From assembly GCA_002308435.1 (NCBI GenBank), contig DBUY01000014.1, positions 1-21,738 on the forward strand: a stretch of 21,738 nt of DNA, written 5' to 3'. Below, in pieces: positions 8,595 to 17,467 of this stretch. Position numbers and translations under genes: made by a program. The notes under the pieces are model-generated. The model did no database searches. It had not been told where the DNA came from and saw only the letters and a program-made list of their open reading frames with translations. Position 1 is the first letter of the stretch, and each line of letters opens with the position of its first letter. This DNA is from Proteobacteria bacterium UBA1278. Its GTDB lineage: Bacteria; Pseudomonadota; Gammaproteobacteria; Comchoanobacterales; Comchoanobacteraceae.

Positions 8595-9230
8595 ATGGAA
8601 ATACTTGATCAATTAGTCAATGCACTGCAAGCAGTTGAGCAAAATGTCCCAACATTGATCAGCATCATCGCGCTTGCCTGGGCTGTGCAAGTTGCAAATA
8701 TGTTTCTTGGATATCGCTTGAATATTTTCGGCATTATTCCCCGGCATGTCATCGGGCTACCAGGCATTGTGCTTTCACCACTGCTGCATGGCAGTATCTC
8801 ACACATCTTTATGAATTCGCTCTTCTTTTTTGCCATGGCAGGACTGGTGTCCATAAACGGCATGCAAACCTTTGCCATCATCTCCGTCAGTATCACGTTG
8901 ATTTCAGGCACTCTGGTCTGGTTATTTGCACGACTGGCCTGTCACGTCGGTGCGAGTGGCCTCATCATGGGCTATTGGTCCTTCATCATGGTCAAAGCCT
9001 ATTTTGATCCACAGTTTCTAGACGTCATCAGTGCCGCTCTGGGGGCTTATTACTTTGGGATTGACCTTTTGTCCAGCGTTGCACCAGGCAAACGTGGGGT
9101 CTCAGTTGAGGGGCACGTGGCTGGACTCATTGCTGGCGCAGTGTCGGCTATCTATTACCCAACGGTATGCCAACTGGTCTCGCTGTTGTTATCAGATTTG
9201 TTCGGTATTTTTCTAGTCTGTGGTTTGTAA
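8595..9230 (+). CDS. Rhomboid family intramembrane serine protease
   Basis: This is a 211-residue polytopic membrane protein with about six hydrophobic segments, the size of the compact bacterial rhomboid core. The diagnostic parts appear in the family order. First comes a GIIPR motif with the following loop (residues 46-66), then HGSISHIFMN (65-74), carrying the His and Asn of the second helix. The nucleophile is Ser121 in GASG, and the catalytic His174 is in VEGHVAGLIAG. Rhomboids cut transmembrane substrates inside or at the edge of the bilayer. The substrate here is unknown. I chose the ATG at 8595 over the in-frame GTG at 8556, which would add 13 polar residues; neither has a good ribosome binding site, so the start is uncertain. 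It is transcribed away from the giant gene, and the 814-residue protein gene follows 134 bp downstream on the same strand. Confidence 0.9.
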   Translation: MEILDQLVNALQAVEQNVPTLISIIALAWAVQVANMFLGYRLNIFGIIPRHVIGLPGIVLSPLLHGSISHIFMNSLFFFAMAGLVSINGMQTFAIISVSITLISGTLVWLFARLACHVGASGLIMGYWSFIMVKAYFDPQFLDVISAALGAYYFGIDLLSSVAPGKRGVSVEGHVAGLIAGAVSAIYYPTVCQLVSLLLSDLFGIFLVCGL

Positions 9231-9245
9231 GGATTAAACAGCCAA

Positions 9246-9255
9246 GTGCATGCAC
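9246..9255. repeat. 10-bp palindrome between rhomboid and 814-aa gene
   Basis: GTGCATGCAC is a perfect palindrome 16 bp after the rhomboid stop. A short GACCT/AGGTC hairpin follows about ten bases later, but no T-tract follows either, so I do not call a terminator. Co-transcription of the next gene remains possible. Confidence 0.4.
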
Positions 9256-9364
9256 AGTTCTGACCTGAAATAAGGTCTACCCATTGCTCAAAAAAAACAG
9301 TTTTTTCAGTCAAACTGAGCTATATAGAGCTTAATGAATAGACTCGGTAAGACCGTAAAATCGC

Positions 9365-11809
9365 ATGAGCACATCATCTGAGCATACATCCAGGCGTCAT
9401 CTCCTCGAGGCAAACAAAGATCTAGAGGAATTTTTCAGTGATCTGAAATGTGGCTGGACACCAGGTAGCAAAGGGGATCACAAGAAGTGGTCAGAATGGA
9501 CCTATCGTTGCGTGAATACCGTCTCTTACCTCAACCTAGTCGGGTCTCAACAATTAACAAGCAGTGAGCTGGTATCCAGTGCAATACTGAGCGGGCTTAA
9601 AACTACACAGAGCTCTATCTCTACAGTCTTACAATTTTGCCAGTCACTCATCGTTGCAGAGGGACAGCAATCGCTTAAAGACATCGACAAAGGCAGCGTC
9701 ATGAATCCTGATCTCTACCTTTTCCTCCTTTGTAGCCCAGTCATCGAGGCTTCATTAGAGCAAGGGGGTGGGGGTAAGATGATTGAGGCGCTCACATTTG
9801 CGAACGATTGTATGCTTGGGCGTGATGATGCCGGTTGGATGACACTCGGCGGAATTAACCAAAAAATAGACCGCTTGCAAGAAGAGCTGTTTCCGGGTGT
9901 GCCCAAGAAACCTGACTTAATTACGAATATTACCACCCAGTTAGTTGCAACAACCATTAAAAAATGTCGCTTACCCTATGAAGAAAAAAAAGGGCTAGCT
10001 AGAGACATCGCAAATCTCGTAGCAACTATGTACAACGAAGATTTATCATTAGGGAAACGCGTAGGTCAACTACTAAACTTTGCCCGAAGGCATGGTGTAA
10101 CGGATGTGATTGTCAACAACAGTGATGGTATTGCAGATCTTGCGTGCGATATCTGGGCGACCAAGGCAGAAGCAACAGAGGTTATTGGGTTCGATAGTAA
10201 GGCGGTACTTGCCATGAAACCCGTTATTCAGCTCGTGCTCAAGGAAGGATTGTCCTCCAAAAGTAACAGTTTTAGATACACGCAAGCCTTTGTAGAAACA
10301 TTAGTCGACATGATTTCTATGGACTATGCTGATCCCAAAGCGCCGGTATTAGTCGATCTAACTGAGCGAATATTTGATCTCACAGCAGCAAACTCAACGA
10401 TACGCAATCGGTTATCGTCCAATAACTACAGACATCTCACTCCTGAGTCAGAAGGGCTCAATGAATACTTTCGTGGTTATTTTACCAACTTGTTCAAACA
10501 AGCCGGTTTGTCTATGAGTTTGCGAGGGGCATTGGCCACTCTCGATCAACAACAACAAGATGCAATCGCAATCATCTCGCAAAAGCGGGGGCAGAATGCA
10601 GCGATATCTGAAATTAAAAGCGTCTTTCGTACTGAGAGAATCGAGCTGCGACAGTGTTTGGCAAACCTAGAAGACTACGAGTTGTTTTTACAAGCCCAGG
10701 CCAAATTAAGTTTACTCGATCAAATCGAAGCGTATACTGATATGGAAGCCGGGGTTGTCAAAGCCGGTAAAAACGAAGATATCAAAGCGTTACGATCACT
10801 TGAAAGAGAACTTGAGCGAATCAATAAGTTCGCCCAAACACATCATATTCAACAATCAATGAATGACTATTTACAAGTATCAGATGATGCAAAAGCCTTG
10901 AGCGAAATTCGTATCCGAATGAATAGCGAGATTGAGCGAACTGATTTTAATAAACCGTTTTTTCATGGCGAAGATTTGATCAAAAAAGCCCGCCAAGCGA
11001 CGGATGAAGTCCTCGCAAAGCATCAGTTATACCAGGTGATGCATCAGGGACTATCCGCACTGCCAAAAAAGAATCAGCAGGCCATCCAAGCACATGCGAA
11101 ATCAGCTGGGTTGAATGATGAAGATATTGAGCATTTGCTAAGCACGCCCAAGATGCAAAATGCACTGCGTCGCCTACACAAACCCGAGCTAGAAGGAAAG
11201 CAAAGGGCTAAACGTGTTAATCAACAAGCAGCAGAAGCACAACGACTTGAAGGGCGCATCAAAAACCAACTTTCTCAAAGCGCAACTGGGAAAATGTGGT
11301 GGATACAGTGCTTGCTCACTTACTTCACCGTGCCAAAAGTATTCAAGTGGATATGGCGTATGCGAATGGGCACAGCGGCATTACTCATTCGAGAATATGT
11401 CAAATCAAATCAGCACGACCAGTCAGATGCGACGCGAATCATGAAGTCACTAGATATGATTATTCGTTTTAATCCGGGATTCTGGCGGTGGATCATCAAG
11501 ACCAAAGGTCAAGACATCAGACGCCTTGTCAACGCCGTTATGATTGACCAACAAGCCGAAGTGTACTTACACACCAGGCCAGCGCGTATTGCAGATGACG
11601 TCAAGGGCATCTTTGAATATGTCATTCGTACTGCAATTTCCAAAAAAGAGACTTATGAGCCAGTGAATTTACTACTCAGTACCTGGACAGATCCAGAACA
11701 ATTTGACCGACGGCATCAAGAGTTGATGCAGAAATATCATGAGATGAAGCAGGAAAAGCCAAACATTCATCCCAGTCAACGAGTTTTACGACCGAAAAAA
11801 CCACAGTAA
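9365..11809 (+). CDS. Unrecognised 814-aa, mostly helical protein
   Basis: A long intact frame whose family I do not recognise. It has no signal peptide. Most of it reads as soluble alpha-helix with Gln- and Glu-rich, coiled-coil-like stretches in the middle (roughly residues 390-620, including a run of four Gln). Near residues 644-675 there is a Trp/Phe-rich hydrophobic and basic segment (MWWIQCLLTYF, then WIWRMRMG) that could contact or insert in a membrane. The C-terminus is basic and Pro-rich. A QGGGGK stretch near residue 135 is not a proper P-loop. The ATG at 9365 lacks a clear ribosome binding site, and no better start lies nearby. It follows the rhomboid gene on the same strand and converges on typA. 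A secreted effector or membrane-associated scaffold is possible but unsupported by any motif. Confidence 0.85.
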   Translation: MSTSSEHTSRRHLLEANKDLEEFFSDLKCGWTPGSKGDHKKWSEWTYRCVNTVSYLNLVGSQQLTSSELVSSAILSGLKTTQSSISTVLQFCQSLIVAEGQQSLKDIDKGSVMNPDLYLFLLCSPVIEASLEQGGGGKMIEALTFANDCMLGRDDAGWMTLGGINQKIDRLQEELFPGVPKKPDLITNITTQLVATTIKKCRLPYEEKKGLARDIANLVATMYNEDLSLGKRVGQLLNFARRHGVTDVIVNNSDGIADLACDIWATKAEATEVIGFDSKAVLAMKPVIQLVLKEGLSSKSNSFRYTQAFVETLVDMISMDYADPKAPVLVDLTERIFDLTAANSTIRNRLSSNNYRHLTPESEGLNEYFRGYFTNLFKQAGLSMSLRGALATLDQQQQDAIAIISQKRGQNAAISEIKSVFRTERIELRQCLANLEDYELFLQAQAKLSLLDQIEAYTDMEAGVVKAGKNEDIKALRSLERELERINKFAQTHHIQQSMNDYLQVSDDAKALSEIRIRMNSEIERTDFNKPFFHGEDLIKKARQATDEVLAKHQLYQVMHQGLSALPKKNQQAIQAHAKSAGLNDEDIEHLLSTPKMQNALRRLHKPELEGKQRAKRVNQQAAEAQRLEGRIKNQLSQSATGKMWWIQCLLTYFTVPKVFKWIWRMRMGTAALLIREYVKSNQHDQSDATRIMKSLDMIIRFNPGFWRWIIKTKGQDIRRLVNAVMIDQQAEVYLHTRPARIADDVKGIFEYVIRTAISKKETYEPVNLLLSTWTDPEQFDRRHQELMQKYHEMKQEKPNIHPSQRVLRPKKPQ

Positions 11810-11907
11810 GCTCAAAAATCAAGGTGATCTCGAACAGGGTGATTCCTAAAGGTGCAGTGACCTAAGCCCATTCAGCGAAAAAGTAATAGCTGAGTCCGCA
11901 GCGGGTG

Positions 11908-13725
11908 CTAGCTTGACGATTTTTGATCCCGCTTGCGCTCATGCTCTTGTAAGAATTTCTTTCGAATCCGCAGATGGTTAGGCGTGAGCTCAACCAGCTC
12001 GTCATCATTGATGAAGTCAATCGCTTGCTCAAGCGAGAATTGAATCGGAGGCGTCAGAATGAGGTTTTCGTCCGTGCCAGCAGCACGCACATTGGTTAAC
12101 TGTTTGGCTTTGAGTGGATTGACCACAAGATCATTATCTTTACTGTGAATACCAACAACCATGCCCATATAAACAGCTTCACCGTGACCAATCATCAGTT
12201 TGCCACGGGCCTGCAGGTTGAAAAGTGCATACGCTAAAGCCTTACCTTGGCCGTTAGCAATCAGTACGCCGTTGTTTCGTTGGCCAATTTTGATGGTGAG
12301 GTAGGGGCCATAGTGACTGAACAAACTATGTAAAATACCAGTGCCTGAGGTAAGTGTTAGGAATAGGCTACGTATGCCAATCAAGCCACGCGTTGGCATG
12401 ATGTAATCCAGACGAACGCGCTCACCAGGGAGTGAAACCATTTCCTGCATTTGTCCCTTTCTAGAATTCAAGAGATCAATCACTGCGCCTTGGTGCACTT
12501 GTTCGATATCCACTGTGACGGACTCATAAGGCTCTTCGCGCTCACCAGCCTCATTGGTGCGCACAATCACCTCCGGGCGACTCACTGCCAGTTCAAAGCC
12601 CTCGCGGCGCATTTCTTCGATTAGGATTGCAAGATGGAGCTCACCACGACCACTCACTACGTATTTCTCACTCACATCATCCATAGTGACACGCAGTGCA
12701 ACATTCGTTTTGAGTTCTTCTTCTAGTCGGTTTCGAATATTACGTGAGGTGACCAATTTACCATCTTGCCCTGAGAATGGGGATGTATTTGGCTGAAAGG
12801 TCATGCTGACTGTGGGTTCGTCTACTGTTAGGGGTGGCAATGATTCAACAGTCTGTGGGTCACAAATCGTATCAGAAATATGCAGTGGGTCGATACCAAC
12901 AATACCGACAATGTCGCCCGCCTCAGCCTGAGAAACTTCAACCCGCTCAAGGCCGTTAAAGCCCAGGATCTGTACTGCACGCCCGTTTCGAGTTTTGCCG
13001 TTACCATCAACAATCGTGACCGGTTGGTTACGCTCTATACGACCGCGATGTATGCGTCCAATACCGATCAATCCGGTATAGGTGTTATAATCAAGCTGGG
13101 AAATCTGCATCTGCAAAGGTCCCTTGACATCAACCGCAGGCGCAGGAACTTCATCGATAATCATTTGGTATAACGCATCCATGTTGCCGGTTTTGATATC
13201 TCGGTCTGTAGTTGCAAAACCTTGTAGTGCTGATGCATAAATAACTGGGAAATCGAGCTGTTCATCAGTCGCGCCCAGCTTGTCAAATAAATCGAATGTC
13301 TGGTCAATGACCCAGTCTGGTCGGGCGCCCTCGCGATCAATTTTGTTAATCACAACAATCGGCTTAAAGCCCATCGCAAAGGCTTTTTGGGTGACAAAGC
13401 GAGTTTGAGGCATTGGCCCTTCGACGGCATCAACAAGTAGCAGTACCGAATCAACCATGGATAAAACACGTTCTACTTCGCCTCCGAAATCAGCGTGCCC
13501 CGGCGTGTCAAGAATATTAATTCGCGTATCATTCCAGGTGATGGCGGTATTCTTTGCCAGAATGGTGATGCCACGCTCCTGCTCTTGCTGATTCGAGTCC
13601 ATCACGCGCTGCTGAGCCTCATCCTTGCTGCTCAAGCAGCCGGATTGACGAAGTAACTGGTCTACCAGTGTCGTTTTGCCGTGATCAACGTGTGCGATGA
13701 TGGCGATATTTCTTAGAAGCGTCAT
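11908..13725 (-). CDS. typA: Ribosome-dependent GTPase TypA (BipA)
   Basis: The 605-residue product matches TypA in length (E. coli about 607) and along its whole sequence. It is a translational GTPase of the EF-G/LepA superfamily that binds the 70S ribosome and helps 50S assembly and growth under stress such as cold. The G-domain motifs are [10 protein letters not shown] (P-loop, residues 11-20), RGITI (51-55), DTPGH (73-77), NKID (127-130) and a later SAL. They are followed by the beta-barrel domain II, the EF-G-like domains, and the TypA-specific C-terminal domain with [14 protein letters not shown] and NVRAAGTDE. The ATG at 13725 agrees with the family N-terminus ([14 protein letters not shown]) and lies about 23 nt after the predicted transcript start. 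It stands alone, divergent from the ABC transporter gene and convergent with the 814-residue gene. Confidence 0.98.
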   Translation of the reverse strand: MTLLRNIAIIAHVDHGKTTLVDQLLRQSGCLSSKDEAQQRVMDSNQQEQERGITILAKNTAITWNDTRINILDTPGHADFGGEVERVLSMVDSVLLLVDAVEGPMPQTRFVTQKAFAMGFKPIVVINKIDREGARPDWVIDQTFDLFDKLGATDEQLDFPVIYASALQGFATTDRDIKTGNMDALYQMIIDEVPAPAVDVKGPLQMQISQLDYNTYTGLIGIGRIHRGRIERNQPVTIVDGNGKTRNGRAVQILGFNGLERVEVSQAEAGDIVGIVGIDPLHISDTICDPQTVESLPPLTVDEPTVSMTFQPNTSPFSGQDGKLVTSRNIRNRLEEELKTNVALRVTMDDVSEKYVVSGRGELHLAILIEEMRREGFELAVSRPEVIVRTNEAGEREEPYESVTVDIEQVHQGAVIDLLNSRKGQMQEMVSLPGERVRLDYIMPTRGLIGIRSLFLTLTSGTGILHSLFSHYGPYLTIKIGQRNNGVLIANGQGKALAYALFNLQARGKLMIGHGEAVYMGMVVGIHSKDNDLVVNPLKAKQLTNVRAAGTDENLILTPPIQFSLEQAIDFINDDELVELTPNHLRIRKKFLQEHERKRDQKSSS

Positions 13726-13754
13726 GACTGGGCAAACAGAATAAAAGAGCGCCT

Positions 13755-13783
13755 AGTATAGCGGAAAGCCGCCAAAATCACAA
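13755..13783 (-). promoter_or_regulatory. Sigma70-type promoter of typA
   Basis: On the minus strand TTGTGA (13783-13778) and TATACT (13760-13755) are separated by exactly 17 bp. The expected transcript start is about 23 nt before the typA ATG, so the leader is very short and has little ribosome-binding-site character. Confidence 0.7.
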
Positions 13784-13839
13784 TCATTCCACGAAATGAG
13801 TGAGACAATCAGATAGATGGCAGCTGAAAAAAATTTAAA

Positions 13840-13868
13840 TTGTGTTTGGCCAGTCAGTGTGTTACAAT
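13840..13868 (+). promoter_or_regulatory. Sigma70-type promoter of the ABC transporter gene
   Basis: TTGTGT (13840-13845) and TACAAT (13863-13868) are separated by 17 bp, preceded by an A+T-rich tract (AAAAAAATTTAAAT) that could act as an UP-like element. The predicted transcript start is about 35 nt before the ATG. It is divergent from the typA promoter, with about 57 bp between the two -35 boxes. Confidence 0.65.
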
Positions 13869-13910
13869 GTCACGATTAATCATGGCACTAGCCGCACCAC
13901 GGAATAATTT

Positions 13911-16247
13911 ATGATGTATCTTGGGGTCCCAGAGACCAAAATCAGCGAAAGAATAGTCAACCTGTTTGCATGGCTAACAGGGTCAGGACCAAAAAGTAAG
14001 AATAAAATCGCCTCTGACGTAAGCTCAGGGCCCAATGCGAAGTCCAATACGGGTGTTTTAAGCACCATGAGCCATTATGTTGCTCAGTGTCGCGATGCGT
14101 TCACACAAGCAGTAGCCAATACCTTTTTTTACCACAGTACTTTCATTCAACTCGTCTCTATCAGTAAAAAATGGTCACTATTTGCATTATCGTTCACGAT
14201 GACAATCGTAGAGAGCGCTGTGGTACCGTTGATGTACCTGATGACAAAAGCAACATGGCGCAATGCACTTAACACCAAGCACGCACAACTAGCGTTAATC
14301 GGTCTTACTTACGTCAGAAATGTGACAATCATCGCTGTGATCGCATTCCTTGCTGAGTACATACAGGGGTATTTTGTCCGTAGTGTAACCAATACCATAC
14401 AAAAATCTGCCAACGAGAAACTGGCCAACCCCAAGACACTGGCATATATCAGAGAGAACGAGCGGCCTATCATCAAAAATGCAGAAGAATCGAGTATGGG
14501 CACGATACTCTCGCGTGAAGTCACTGATTTTATCGGTAGGTTCATCGAATTGCATAAGTTTGCGCTCGGGATTGCTGTGTTCACATTTGAGGGCCTTAAG
14601 ACCATTATGCAGCTTGGGCTCGCTTATGAGGGCTTCCTAGTTGCAGGGATCATGGGATCTTTTGTTATACTCTGCATGAGGTTCTTGTCATCGAAGAAGA
14701 TGATCGAAAAATTTCAGGCCAAGAAAGCAAGTTTTGAGCGCGGTGTGACCAGTATTGTCGAGTTGAAGCACCAAGGCGTGCGGTTACCCAACTGGGTGCG
14801 TGTCACAACTTTAGCCAACGAAACTGCAGTCAACGAAGCCTTCCAGGCTGAAAATAGCATGAATTGGACGGAGCTATTAACTAATGGGTTGACCGCGCTT
14901 GTGAAGCAGGTTACTGAGCCAGTCATGGTCATCACCCTATTTCTCTCCGCCTATCTACTTACCGATATGGCACTCAGCACACTACAACTACACGTTGCAA
15001 ACATCGAAGGCTTAGCACAGGTGATCGGGTTTATGGTCTTGGCAATGCCGTACACCAACCAAGCGCTGGCATCGGGTCAGCATGTAGCGCGAATTTTAAA
15101 AAGCTATTTCGTGAAAGAGGATGAACATACCGTTGCACCGTTCGACGGACTGACAACAACATACCGAGACCTAAGCTTTGAGGGGCCATCCGAACTGGCT
15201 TCACCGCGCGTACTCAAATTTATGGCGGAAGTGAAAAATGTCGCGGAAAACGATCGTTCACTCAAAAAGCGTTACCATCAACCGGTTGAGCGGGCTGAAT
15301 CGGGTGCAGGTCAATCCCAGGAAAGAAAACCATTAGTATTTGCCCCAAACGAGATGGTCTATGTGTTGGGTAAGAATGGGGCCGGTAAATCAGTATTTCT
15401 CAATGTGCTTTCTGGACTGATCTCCACAGAGAAGGCATCGGCTGAATCAGATAATGCAGGCTTCAGTTTATATTGCGAACAAAAGCTATTCGAGCTGCCA
15501 GTCAATCCTCCACTGCAAGACGAACCAGACGCTGCAAGCAATCCTGACAAACCGGCAGGCACAGATGATAAGCCCAAGGAAAAGCCATGGACGCCTGCAC
15601 AAATTATTGCCATCGCATGGCCTCAAGATTTAGGGGATGATATTGATGTGAGTCAGGGCATTGATGCTGAGCACAGGCTAAAGCTTCGGCGCTCAGAAAA
15701 CCACGTAGATGAAATCAAAATGTCCGAGATCTTAGAGAGAGTCGATCACTACTTGGGTATCCTCTATGGTCAAGACTCGACTGATGTGTGCCGTTCGGTT
15801 GCGTCTATCGTCGAAAACCGCGTGGATTTTGCCAATATGTCCGGTGGCCAGCAAAGTAAGACAAGGCTGGCAATCTACTTCGCAATGGCAGAAAAAATTA
15901 AGCCACGGCTATTCATGATCGATGAGCCATACAATCATCTCGATCCGGCTGGAAAGGACGCTGTTCGAGCGATTTTAGCTGAGATGAAAGCAGCGGGTCA
16001 CTTCGAACAAACAACCGTGTTCACAGTGACACATGATGACAATGACTCTTTGCACCTCAAGCAGTACGACAAAGTCATGGCACTGAAAGACTGCGATGAC
16101 GCAATTGTCTACTACGGTGAGGTTGGCGAGCAAGCGAATAGCAGCTTAATGGGAGTACAGAAGTCATCGGGTTACTATCAGTTCATTGAAGAAAATGGAA
16201 TTAGAGCAAACGATATCCCAGCCTATACAAAATTTGAGCAGCCATAG
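13911..16247 (+). CDS. ABC transporter, fused membrane and ATPase domains
   Basis: The 778-residue chain joins an N-terminal membrane domain to a C-terminal nucleotide-binding domain, so a homodimer would make a full transporter. Hydrophobic spans are visible at roughly residues 89-112, 128-150, 217-257, 335-352 and 368-385. ATPase motifs are GKNGAGKS (Walker A, 487-494), a Q-loop-like Gln572, MSGGQ (signature, 643-647), LFMIDEP (Walker B, 667-673), the D-loop HLD, and the switch His708. Walker A and signature are about 150 residues apart, longer than usual, because of an Asp/Pro/Lys-rich insertion near 530-560. A second long stretch separates the strand around Tyr418 from Walker A. The layout recalls the membrane-first half transporters of the ABCD/BacA kind, but I cannot name the substrate or direction. 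Two ATGs stand in tandem (13911, 13914) behind a weak GGA. It is alone, with no periplasmic binding protein or outer-membrane partner nearby. Confidence 0.9.
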   Translation: MMYLGVPETKISERIVNLFAWLTGSGPKSKNKIASDVSSGPNAKSNTGVLSTMSHYVAQCRDAFTQAVANTFFYHSTFIQLVSISKKWSLFALSFTMTIVESAVVPLMYLMTKATWRNALNTKHAQLALIGLTYVRNVTIIAVIAFLAEYIQGYFVRSVTNTIQKSANEKLANPKTLAYIRENERPIIKNAEESSMGTILSREVTDFIGRFIELHKFALGIAVFTFEGLKTIMQLGLAYEGFLVAGIMGSFVILCMRFLSSKKMIEKFQAKKASFERGVTSIVELKHQGVRLPNWVRVTTLANETAVNEAFQAENSMNWTELLTNGLTALVKQVTEPVMVITLFLSAYLLTDMALSTLQLHVANIEGLAQVIGFMVLAMPYTNQALASGQHVARILKSYFVKEDEHTVAPFDGLTTTYRDLSFEGPSELASPRVLKFMAEVKNVAENDRSLKKRYHQPVERAESGAGQSQERKPLVFAPNEMVYVLGKNGAGKSVFLNVLSGLISTEKASAESDNAGFSLYCEQKLFELPVNPPLQDEPDAASNPDKPAGTDDKPKEKPWTPAQIIAIAWPQDLGDDIDVSQGIDAEHRLKLRRSENHVDEIKMSEILERVDHYLGILYGQDSTDVCRSVASIVENRVDFANMSGGQQSKTRLAIYFAMAEKIKPRLFMIDEPYNHLDPAGKDAVRAILAEMKAAGHFEQTTVFTVTHDDNDSLHLKQYDKVMALKDCDDAIVYYGEVGEQANSSLMGVQKSSGYYQFIEENGIRANDIPAYTKFEQP

Positions 16248-16268
16248 GAAATAGGTTACATCAGGTTT

Positions 16269-16278
16269 TGTGCGCACA
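16269..16278. repeat. 10-bp palindrome after the ABC transporter gene
   Basis: TGTGCGCACA is perfectly palindromic and lies about 20 bp after the ABC gene stop, between two convergent genes. No T-tract follows, so it is not a standard terminator. The rest of the 187-bp gap shows no gene. Confidence 0.35.
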
Positions 16279-16434
16279 GGGAATGTGAAAGGCCATGATC
16301 CAGCCGTGTCGCAACGGTTGAATGACAAATGTATATTCGTCGTCGATCAGTGCGGCATGAGATTGTCAAGATGTAGCGGGGCGAGTCGGTTATCTAACAA
16401 GCTGAGCGCAAGAAAACGGTGAGACAACGAGGCC

Positions 16435-17118
16435 TCAGATATTAGATACTGGAAATGGCATGGCACCACAGACTTGCAGTTCAAACAGCGCTACCTCGTT
16501 CTCAATGTATTTACGTTCAAAGTGTGTCATCGCATCCTCAATGTCAGGGGTGATCGTGACCAGTCGTGTTACCAGACCCAGCTGTCCAGCAACAATCGCT
16601 GTGTGACGCAGATAATCGAGCCAATTACTTCGAAGCTGCGTCCGTGGACTCAACTGAAGCATCATCTCGGCTAGGGGATGTGCATACCAACGCCGTTTTT
16701 CCTGTTGCCGTTTTGGGTATGGGTTTGGGTAAAAAATCGTGTGCAGGACGACGGGCAGTTCCGAGGCTGCCAGCTGTCGCCAAAAATCGCAACAATCATC
16801 TTGCAACACCAATAGATTGTCTGGTCGATGCTTAGATAACGCGCGTATGCGATGCGCTGACTGATCCAGAGCGATTATCCAATGGCTAGGGTATAATTCA
16901 GCCAGTTTAAGACTGCTCATGCCTTTGCCACAGCCTGAGTCAAGAATGATCGGGCGCAGATTTTCCATGATGCGTTTTCGTATCCATGCAAATGTCGTTA
17001 CACTGCGCTCGGGAATGGGGCGCTGATAGTCATGCTGTCGATACAGACGTTGGTAGCGCTTGGTCGCCGCCGCTAAAAAGATATCCTGGTTGGTGTGGAT
17101 TTGATAGTCTTGTGACAT
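16435..17118 (-). CDS. TrmB-like SAM-dependent methyltransferase
   Basis: The 227-residue product has a class I methyltransferase fold signature, ILDSGCGKGMS at residues 58-68 for S-adenosylmethionine, then ALDQS at 83-87 ending the next strand. The order of later motifs follows TrmB, the tRNA guanine-46 N7-methyltransferase: YPNPYPKRQQEKRR (130-143) corresponds to FPDPWxKxRHxKRR, SNWLDY (164-169) to TDWxxY, and THFERK (198-203) to TKFExR. The two acidic positions important in TrmB, the Asp of FPDP and the Asp of TD, are Asn here (Asn132, Asn165). My recollection is that a TrmB paralogue family in gammaproteobacteria shares LDSGCG and SNW, so this is more likely a divergent subfamily than a decaying gene. 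The substrate is probably an RNA but is not certain. It has its own promoter, diverges from cydA, and converges with the ABC transporter gene. Confidence 0.75.
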   Translation of the reverse strand: MSQDYQIHTNQDIFLAAATKRYQRLYRQHDYQRPIPERSVTTFAWIRKRIMENLRPIILDSGCGKGMSSLKLAELYPSHWIIALDQSAHRIRALSKHRPDNLLVLQDDCCDFWRQLAASELPVVLHTIFYPNPYPKRQQEKRRWYAHPLAEMMLQLSPRTQLRSNWLDYLRHTAIVAGQLGLVTRLVTITPDIEDAMTHFERKYIENEVALFELQVCGAMPFPVSNI

Positions 17119-17143
17119 CGGTTTGGCTCTAAATTTGTATTAA

Positions 17144-17172
17144 ATCATAGCATAATTGCAGTTTTTGCTCAA
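17144..17172 (-). promoter_or_regulatory. Sigma70-type promoter of the TrmB-like gene
   Basis: On the minus strand TTGAGC (17172-17167) and TATGAT (17149-17144) are exactly 17 bp apart. The predicted start lies about 20 nt before the ATG at 17118, whose ribosome binding site is weak. Confidence 0.7.
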
Positions 17173-17200
17173 TGTGGTTGAGGTGTGCTGTCGTAACCTC

Positions 17201-17283
17201 ATTGGGCTGTAGTATTGGGCTGGAGAGTTAGCCCGGTGTGATGAGTGCGTATTGGTCCGAAGTATTGGCCAGAGTGAATTTAG
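17201..17283. repeat. Two imperfect direct repeats, 50 bp apart, upstream of cydA
   Basis: Unit A (from 17201) and unit B (from 17251) agree at 15 of their first 18 positions, sharing ATTGG and AGTATTGG, and both continue to a TTAGC. Each unit holds two ATTGG words 13 bp apart (17201 and 17214; 17251 and 17264). The 50-bp offset is about five helical turns, so both would face the same side of the DNA. Unit A overlaps a GGGCT/AGCCC inverted repeat. They lie just upstream of the leftward promoter's -35 box and about 185-265 bp before cydA. Confidence 0.5.
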
Positions 17284-17458
17284 CGGGCTGTTATCGACAG
17301 AAGTACGATGACTAAATATTAGCATCAATCATAAAGTTTCAAAATAGTTTGTGTAGTTTCGTCAGGAAAAATAACTCAATCAATGACCGCTTCACCAGAT
17401 TATCATTCATTATCACACAGGGCTGTACAGATGAAATAATTTGGCTTATCATAACCTT

Positions 17459-17463
17459 GGAGG
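17459..17463 (+). promoter_or_regulatory. Ribosome binding site that sets the cydA start
   Basis: GGAGG stands 4 nt before the ATG at 17468. It rules out the in-frame TTG at 17441, which has no such site and would add nine residues not seen in the family. Confidence 0.85.
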
Positions 17464-17467
17464 CACT

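Larger units (their letters stand above)
17119..17467. promoter_or_regulatory. Divergent control region between TrmB-like gene and cydA
   Basis: The 349-bp gap contains a good leftward promoter at 17144-17172, a pair of imperfect direct repeats at 17201-17283, and the ribosome binding site of cydA. No clear sigma70 promoter for cydA could be placed. I saw no TTGAT-N4-ATCAA site, so control by FNR is not evident. Confidence 0.6.

Noticed and set aside
9292..9325. Terminator or promoter before the 814-residue gene
   Set aside because: The AAAAAACAGTTTTTT and TCAGTCAAACTGA inverted repeats are short and A+T-rich, no T-tract follows a real stem, and no -35/-10 pair with good spacing could be placed.
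9760..9780. P-loop in the 814-residue protein (QGGGGK)
   Set aside because: The spacing and following residues do not match GxxxxGK[ST], and no Walker B or other nucleotide-binding motif follows.
11810..11907. Shared terminator between the 814-residue gene and typA
   Set aside because: Only a 4-bp AGGT/ACCT stem is visible, with no T-tract on either side.
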